Shown here one piece after another: positions 57,880 to 64,000 of a DNA stretch of 64,000 nucleotides. A program made the translations under genes and the position numbers. The first letter of the stretch is position 1; each line of letters opens with the position of its first letter. Source of the DNA: Ancylostoma caninum (taxonomy: Eukaryota > Nematoda > Chromadorea > Rhabditida > Ancylostomatidae); assembly GCA_037903475.1 (NCBI GenBank), contig JBAJFG010000344.1, forward strand, positions 1,364,001 to 1,428,000, in the 5' to 3' direction. The notes beneath the pieces are model-generated. The model was given only the letters and a program-made list of their open reading frames with translations, was not told where the DNA came from and did no database searches.

Positions 57880-57935
57880 TCATTCATTCATTCATTCATT
57901 CATTCATTCATTCATTCTTTCATTCTTTCATTCTT
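57880..57935. repeat. (CATT)n microsatellite
   Basis: About 14 tetranucleotide units, the last few changed to CTTT. Confidence 0.9.
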
Positions 57936-58890
57936 CCTCATCATCCCTTTGAGTTCATCCAAAGGATGAAGCCGCTTATCCATGGGTAGGCCATGTTTGA
58001 AATGTTATCGCAAAAAGGTCATTGTCGCTTATCAGTGGTGATTCATCTCGATATTTTCGCTGACTGGAGACTGTTTCATCGGAGCTAAAGTGCTTCTTTC
58101 GCAATTTTTGTGGATCATTCCATATAAAAGCGTTTTTATTCCACTATAAAAATAAAATTGAAAACATAATTTCAGCCTTGAAATTGCATTGTTTTTAATT
58201 TTTCTTTTATATGCTGTTCTGCTGCGGTTGTTCCGAAGTGAAATCCTTTGAGCTCAGCCAGAAAATAAATCATAATCTTTATTGTGAATCATTTCCATTT
58301 TTACGTTCTTTGTGCTACTAAATTGGTGATATTCCAGGAATTTTTGTGATTTTTCTTCCTCTGTTGTTTTTCTTCTTTTTTTTTCGTATCTGCGCCTGCC
58401 AAACTTAAGTGACAGGCCTAGGCGATACGTTACCATAGCTGTTCATCTTGTTATTCAATATTCATGCACATCCCCCGAAGGAAGGGTTCAAAAATTTTCA
58501 ATTTTTTTTTCGTAAATGATGATAAGATTAACTGGTAGTGACAGTGTTATGTTTGCATCTGGAGTTATTATTTGATAGCTTTATTTCTCAAACTCCGGTC
58601 ATTTGAAACCATAATGTGACGGAAGCCCCGGTTTTTTTTCCATTGGTACTTCCACAGATCCAAAAGCCTTCGTGACCTATGAGATTAATCCCTAGAATAA
58701 GCAAATATTATTGTCTTCGATGTCTTTATGTGGTTCATTCCGTCTGCAATCTTACAAGTTTGTACGAAAAGTTACTGTACTGCTAAATGCTGCAAATGTA
58801 CTGTAAATGCTCCTATTCTTTTTCTCAAGCAGCATTTCTTCCATAGAGCCCTACTCCTTTATCATTAACCTAAATCCACCTGACAATCTA

Positions 58891-58896
58891 TTCCAG
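58891..58896 (+). promoter_or_regulatory. Trans-splice acceptor at the PLA2G15-like start codon
   Basis: TTCCAG directly precedes the ATG at 58897, leaving no 5' UTR apart from a spliced leader, as is common in nematodes. It also fixes the start codon. Confidence 0.5.
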
Positions 58897-61800
58897 ATGA
58901 TTCTACGGTTACTTCGGTGGGCAGTCCTCTTAGCTTTTTCCACAATTGTCGTAGAATCCATGTCTCCATTCGTGAGGAGGCGCTTCAAGGAGAAGCCCAA
59001 ACATCCTGTAATCCTCAGTAAGCCATTACAAAGCCTAGACAGCACAACTTACTGTAAAATGCAGAGACTTACTTACAGTACCTGGCGATGGTGGCAGTCA
59101 GCTGGAGGCGAATCTCACGGGTAAACCATCAGTGGTACATTATATTTGTTCCAAGCAGACAGCAGATTACTTCGATCTGTGGCTGAACTTGGAATTGTTC
59201 ACGCCGCTTGTTATCGACTGCTGGGTGGATAACATGATGTGAGTGCCATTTTCTAGCATTTTCTATTAGTTTCCAGGCTTTTCCGTCTTTTTCTTATCAT
59301 TAATGTCGTTTCCTGCAGTTTTTCTTTTCGACGTGTAGAATAGAAAAGAAAACAGCCGGTTGCGACAAAGTGATTTTCATATTGATGATCAACGTATAGG
59401 AAAACCCCGGAGACATGTCCTCCCCGCTGAGCAAAAATGGTAAAAAATCAATAAAATCGATGTAATCGATATCTTCATGCAAAATTGTTGACGTATCCGT
59501 GTTCAGCGTATTGGAGAATCCCAACAGGCATGTAAACACCGACCCCTGTATAGAGGTTATTGAATTCCGTGTTTTGAGAACATCTGCCCACCCGCGTTGG
59601 ATACGGCGCGTCATCTCAACTCAGTGTGCGCACGCACGCACGCACAAATCTTCTGAAATATGTGTAATTAGATGTGTGCTACGGTTTTACTACCGAATTT
59701 CCTGTGCTCTTTCTTTTATGTGGCAGAGAATATGTAAAAAAAAACCTGGATTTGTGAAAAATCCTATTCTCCCAGCGAATACCAAAAATTGGTAAAGTAA
59801 CCATCACAGTCGCTACAGGAGCCAACTCTATAATTCTTCTCCATTTCAACACCATCATTTCCAGAATTTTTTTCCTTCTAAACGATTTTTTTAGATATTG
59901 AGTCTTTCAGGCTGGTATTTAACGCGACAACCGGATTATCCTCCAACATGCCGGGAGTAGACATTCGTGTTCCTGGATTTGGTGGCACAAGCTCTATCGA
60001 ATGGCTAGATAAGAGCAAGGTTAGCTTTAGATGTTTTTAGTGTAATTTAAAGCAGTTTGAGGAGTAACTGGAGTGGAGAAGGCATAATTTCTTCCACATT
60101 ACCTAGCTTATCACCGTTTTTGTCTGAAAAAATCCTGAAAATAATGGAAAAAATATAAATCGACTCAGTGGTGGTAAGTAGGTCACAGGTGGAAGATGAT
60201 TCCCCATCCGCTTTCCGATTTCTTTGGTAAGCTTCCATTCTCTGTCTTTTTTTTGGAGTACCTGCAAGTGCACAAGTAAGAAAAAAAAATAAATAAATAA
60301 GACAGGTTACTTCCTGTGCGTTCGCAGGCCTTAGCCCCGCCCATTTTAGGCCTCACCTGGCTCGTACTTCTCAGCTTTGGTGAGCATGATGACGACATGG
60401 GGATATCAAAGCGGAAAGAGCGTTCAGGGTGCGCCGTTCGACTGGAGGCGGTCACCAAGTCAGAGACGGTTTAGTTTTTAGTGTTTTTCAAGCACACAAT
60501 CCCTAGATTACAGTAATCCTAAAACTTATCCGGGTCCTGGAAAAGTAGATTCCACCCTCCTCGTAATACATTCTGCTTCAGATGAGCTGCACCTCTACTT
60601 TGACCTTTTAAAAGTCACCATAGAGTCTACGTATCGCTGGCATGGTAACAAGAAAGTGATTACATTGGGTCACAGCATGGGTAATCCCATGATGCTCTAC
60701 TTCTACAATAACATCGTCAACCAGGTACGCCCGTGTGTGGTTGCATCTGCGGCTCTGACGCAATCTTACACAATCTGACATATATTGTCGAATATTTCTA
60801 GGACTGGAAAGACAAGTACATCGAATCGCATGTGTCACTGGCGGCACCATGGGGAGGAGCCATGCAAATAGTTCGACTATTTGCCTCTGGTTACAATATG
60901 AATTACTACAGGGTATTTTTACCACCGAGCACATTAAGGCCGATGCTGAGGTAAATTTTCTCCATTTCTAACACAATCTGACATGAAACGGCATTTTTGC
61001 TATGTTTCAGGTCGTTTAGTTCTTCAGCTTTCCTCTTTCCAAGCGTTGCTGTATGGAATACTAGCGAAATTTTAGCCAGTACGGATACCAAGAATTATAC
61101 GGTATTTTAAAACTTTATTTTCGGGGATTTCCTGAGAAAAAAACTAAATTATCCCTAGGGGGAAAACCTTCAAAGTGTGTAGATCTCGAAGGACTTGTAC
61201 ACACAGTGCCAGGCAATCAATTTTGATCAATCACAGAGAACTATCATTCTGGCTTGCCGCGACGCACCACCCGCGGCGCGGCGGATCAGCTGGACACTGC
61301 GGGTGGCTGTCGGCCTGTGTTTTCCGCGTCCTTTGGATTGAAAATAAAGGCACAGAGAAAAACAGTGGAAAACATAATCGAAGCTTCAATATTGGCAACG
61401 CCCGACAGCCGCAACGGCCAGCTGGTTTGTGGGCATGCCGCGCCGCGCAGCTAATGCGGCGCGGCAGACCAGATGCGCGATATTCTGTGATGCAAAACTG
61501 ATTGGGTAGCACTGTACATTATTGATAAAAAAACTCTCGTCCTTTTTCAGCTCGCCAACGTCGAGGAGTTCTTCCAAGATATCAATTACCCACTGGGCTG
61601 GGACCAATACAAAGTAGCGGCACAGATGAATGGAAATTTGGATCCACCAGGGGTTAAGGTTTGTCGAATGTACTGCGGAAAGCCTGCACTTTTGCGGTGC
61701 TGGAAGAATCCAGGCTTTTTTTTCAGGTGCACTGCATCTATGGCACTGGCATAGCCACGCCAGAGAGGTTTAGTTGGGCCAAAGGCTACTTCCCAGACTA

Positions 61801-62053
61801 CCCGCCCTCGATAGTTTTCGGCGACGGCGATGGTACAGTGAACCGCCGGTCAGCTGAGGTGTGCTTGCGATGGAATGAATCCAATAATAGAGGGAAACGG
61901 GTAAGGTTTTACCGTTAATATTGTTTCATGGAAAAAAGTGACGTAATTTTTCAGGTGACCACACATGAGCTCCCAGGAGCAGAACATATGGCCATAATGC
62001 AGAATCCTGCAGCAATTGAACTCGTACGCAAAGCAATCTATGACTTGTTATGA
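58897..62053 (+). CDS. LCAT-family acyltransferase/lysosomal phospholipase A2 (PLA2G15-like), complete
   Basis: Ten exons: 58897-59017, 59079-59238, 59911-60019, 60350-60458, 60582-60724, 60802-60950, 61011-61101, 61551-61658, 61727-61900, 61955-62053; 420 aa versus 412 for human PLA2G15. This family hydrolyses and transacylates phospholipids in lysosomes or extracellularly. Residues 1-21 (MILRLLRWAVLLAFSTIVVES) form a signal peptide. IPGDGGSQLEANLTGKP is the lid/oxyanion block, VDIRVPGFGGTSS and GAPFDWRRSP are family signatures. Ser198 sits in GHSMG, Asp at 363/365 in FGDGDGTVN, His399 in ELPGAEH, so the triad is complete. The exon 4 donor is GTCAGA, chosen because it alone gives WRRSPNELHLYF in frame. 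TTCCAG abuts the ATG, a likely spliced-leader acceptor. Confidence 0.93.
61240..61480. repeat. GC-rich fold-back in intron 7 of the PLA2G15-like gene
   Basis: CGCGGCGCGGCGGATCAGCT / CAGCTAATGCGGCGCGGC and GGCTGTCGG / CCCGACAGCC blocks lie in opposite orientation. It accounts for the unusually long (449-bp) intron and for the long open frames there. Confidence 0.65.
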
Positions 62054-62133
62054 TCTACTATTATTTGTACTGAATGAAATTGCTTCTGTCCTTACGTGAT
62101 TTCTTGTTCAAATCCTAGGCTTAGACTCGACCA

Positions 62134-62139
62134 AATAAA
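62134..62139 (+). terminator. Poly(A) signal of the PLA2G15-like gene
   Basis: AATAAA 81 bp after the stop codon, followed by further AATAAA-like words. Confidence 0.6.
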
Positions 62140-62204
62140 TGAATAACTAAATAAACAAATAAATAAGTGGACTAACTGCTATAGCTCGCTTAAAACGCAG
62201 CGAT

Positions 62205-62560
62205 GCGCGGTAAGTATGCGCCAACCCTGGGCAAGACCATACCAACCCCAGATGAGAGAGTAAATTCGTAACTATGGAATTTCAAGCGTTTCGGCATTGC
62301 ATCGATAAATTTTATGGTTTACTGCATTATCAGAGTAGGATTACCAACAACCAGTAGGCTCATCTAATCAAATAGGAGCTTTCCCCATGGGCAAACGAAA
62401 GAGATCAGAAGTGCGAACTCCATAATTAGTGGTGATTATTCGCTGCTTAGTAAGGGATGAAGCGGTAGGCAGTAATCAATTCCTTTTTTTGGCATATTCC
62501 ACGCATTCGATTTCCACAGCGTTAGCGTTTGATTTCCCAAAAATACTCTGATACAATTTT
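62205..62560 (+). pseudogene. Relic of a third LCAT-type copy (exon 8 end plus intron)
   Basis: This segment aligns with 42160-42520 downstream of the broken LCAT copy: a decayed exon 8 end (LGKTIPTP-like, compare LDKTLPAPGVR), then shared intronic blocks such as GATTACCAACAACCAGTAGG and GAAAGAGATCAGA. It follows the intact gene although that gene already has its own exons 8-10, so it derives from another duplicate. Confidence 0.6.
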
Positions 62561-62639
62561 CTGACTTCATATGGATTAAAGGCTTGGCTGGTCCGTGGCG
62601 GCGAAGGGACGGGGGGGGGGGGCTGGTCCATGGAACCAT

Positions 62640-63282
62640 TGACTGTACGTGAGAGAATGACGAATCTTGTTACTACGCCATAAGAGCCCCAGTTGTTTGA
62701 ATAACTGAGAAGAAATGGCGAGTGAAGTCGTAGTGGAGCGCTTCACTCATAAACTTATGCTCGACAATGCTTCAGCTTACACTTCTTCAAAACTAGCTAT
62801 GTGAAGTTCCATTGGCTGGGTAACTGCAGGGAATTAAGGCTTAGAAAGTCACACTCAAGCCCCACGGTTTTCCCGAAAATGCTGAGGTTCAAAGACAATA
62901 TTTTTGTGCATATGTAAAAAAACCAGCGGAAAGGAGTTGGTACCGTAGAATAATACGCACTTCCGGTCTAGTTCAAGCCCTGAAACCGGCTAGTGCAAAA
63001 ATCCTAGAGACGTTGACTGTGTTCCTTACTAGTCGATCACTTCACGCTCTCAAATTAGGTGCCTTTAACTTCTCACAATGAGTAAGTTACTAGAAATCTC
63101 CATTTAAATGAAGACTTTTAACAAATAACGAAAAGTTTTCAAAAATCTCTCCCGAATTTCTTTTTCAACTGATAGCGCTCTCCTTCTACTTCATGTATTT
63201 CAGTTGACCAGCGCTCTCTTCACGATGAAATTGGAAATTTTATTAAAAAGCAGGAGATTATCGGTCGTGACGGATTAGTAAA
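62640..63282. other. No supported feature
   Basis: AT-rich sequence with no exon, repeat partner or RNA gene that I can identify. A poly-G run (about 62609-62621) marks its left edge. Confidence 0.45.
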
Positions 63283-63730
63283 GGGTGGCCGAAAATTACC
63301 TGTGCACTAAAATTTTAGTGCTCTAACCATGTCTTCTTCATCTGCAGAGAGCTCAAATTTCCATAGATTTTTATCGATGACTCATAATATCATAAAAACT
63401 CATCAGATTTCAAAATAGCCTTCACTGGCAGAAATGCTGGCTCTCAATGTCTACATCGATGCTGCACATGATTCTCCTATGTACTCTTCATCTGATTTCG
63501 CCCCAGGCCATTCTTAGCAATTCTTTCAGGGAATACAAATGATTGAAGCGGATAGAGCAGGTTTTCCTTTTCAAAGCGACCGCGGGTGGAAAATCCATTG
63601 GATCCAAATTTGGGCTGTACAGAAGTCATTTTCGATACCTCACGATCTCAGACAAGCGCTCACTACTTCAATCTTTAACATTTTTTGCTTCTTCTGCAAG
63701 AGCGGATCCCTGTCGCAGACCATGTCTTAG
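63283..63730 (+). repeat. Dispersed ~440-bp repeat, copy 2
   Basis: Inverted relative to copy 1 at 3885-4321. Shared words include CATGTGCAGCA-type, TCATCTGATTTCG, GATAGAGCAGGTTTT and GATCTCAGACAAG. Neither copy preserves a common frame. Confidence 0.75.
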
Positions 63731-64000
63731 GCTTGCATTAGTATCGTGACGGCCTCAGAACTCGCATAATGATAGAATCGATATGAGATCACTAGTTACA
63801 AACATCTGCTCATTTCTGCTGTTTAAGCGTGCGAGAATCTATAACGATCCTCCTGATCTACAGGACTGTACCATACAGACAAGAAGGCCCATAAATGAAT
63901 GAAATTGTCGCAGAAAGTGGAGAAAAGCTGAAAATCCCCACAACATCCACCAGCCGCAGCACCAGCCAGCCCGCCGCGCCGCGTGGGTGGTGCGGCGCGC

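Noticed and set aside
58851..59045. Minus-strand ORF
   Set aside because: Shadow of the signal-peptide exon of the PLA2G15-like gene.
1..64000. SL1/SL2 RNA genes, rRNA genes or CRISPR arrays
   Set aside because: I looked for GGTTTAATTACCCAAG-type leader sequences and rRNA cores on both strands and saw none; spaced direct repeats like a CRISPR are absent.

Overview
This window looks like nuclear DNA of a parasitic nematode. Coding sequence is split into small exons with short introns, TTTCAG-type acceptors sit just upstream of start codons (spliced-leader style), and intergenic and intronic DNA is crowded with small inverted-repeat transposons and decayed LINEs. The gene content and GC-rich fold-back repeats fit a clade V strongylid, possibly a hookworm; that assignment is inference. 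I read gene models by eye from splice signals, reading-frame continuity and recalled family motifs, with no database search.

Layout: 1-6.9 kb holds no gene I can support, one dispersed repeat and a TATA-like site. 6.9-28.1 kb (minus) is a 17-exon RBM12-type RNA-binding protein gene (1,040 aa, four RRMs) whose first intron is 15.5 kb and is filled with a hAT MITE, a 470-bp palindrome, LINE pieces and a few gene-like ORFs. 29.8-34.7 kb (minus) is a 17-exon SF1 helicase of the SMUBP2/IGHMBP2 type (about 756 aa) whose N-terminus looks like a mitochondrial presequence. 35-40.5 kb is repeat-rich, with a decayed mariner and a fold-back MITE family. 40.56-42.2 kb (plus) is a seven-exon fragment of an LCAT/group XV phospholipase gene, followed by an antisense RTE-type LINE carrying a 220-bp MITE. 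45.5-46.0 kb is a minisatellite plus a CA repeat. 46.5-49.3 kb (minus) is an intact 936-aa Penelope-like retroelement ORF with the GIY-YIG nuclease at its N-terminus. 50.2-50.85 kb (plus) is a small four-exon gene of unknown function. 52.3-52.9 kb is a Tc1-like MITE. 55.0-56.4 kb (plus) is a small three-exon secreted-type candidate. 58.9-62.05 kb (plus) is a complete ten-exon LCAT/PLA2G15-like gene (420 aa, catalytic triad present), paralogous to the broken copy. The window ends in a second copy of the repeat seen near its start.

How the parts relate: the helicase and RBM12-type genes are consecutive on the minus strand and both act on nucleic acid, but their 1.6-kb spacing argues against a tight operon. 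The two LCAT-type genes are duplicates with exon-for-exon identical lengths. Everything else is mobile-element turnover.
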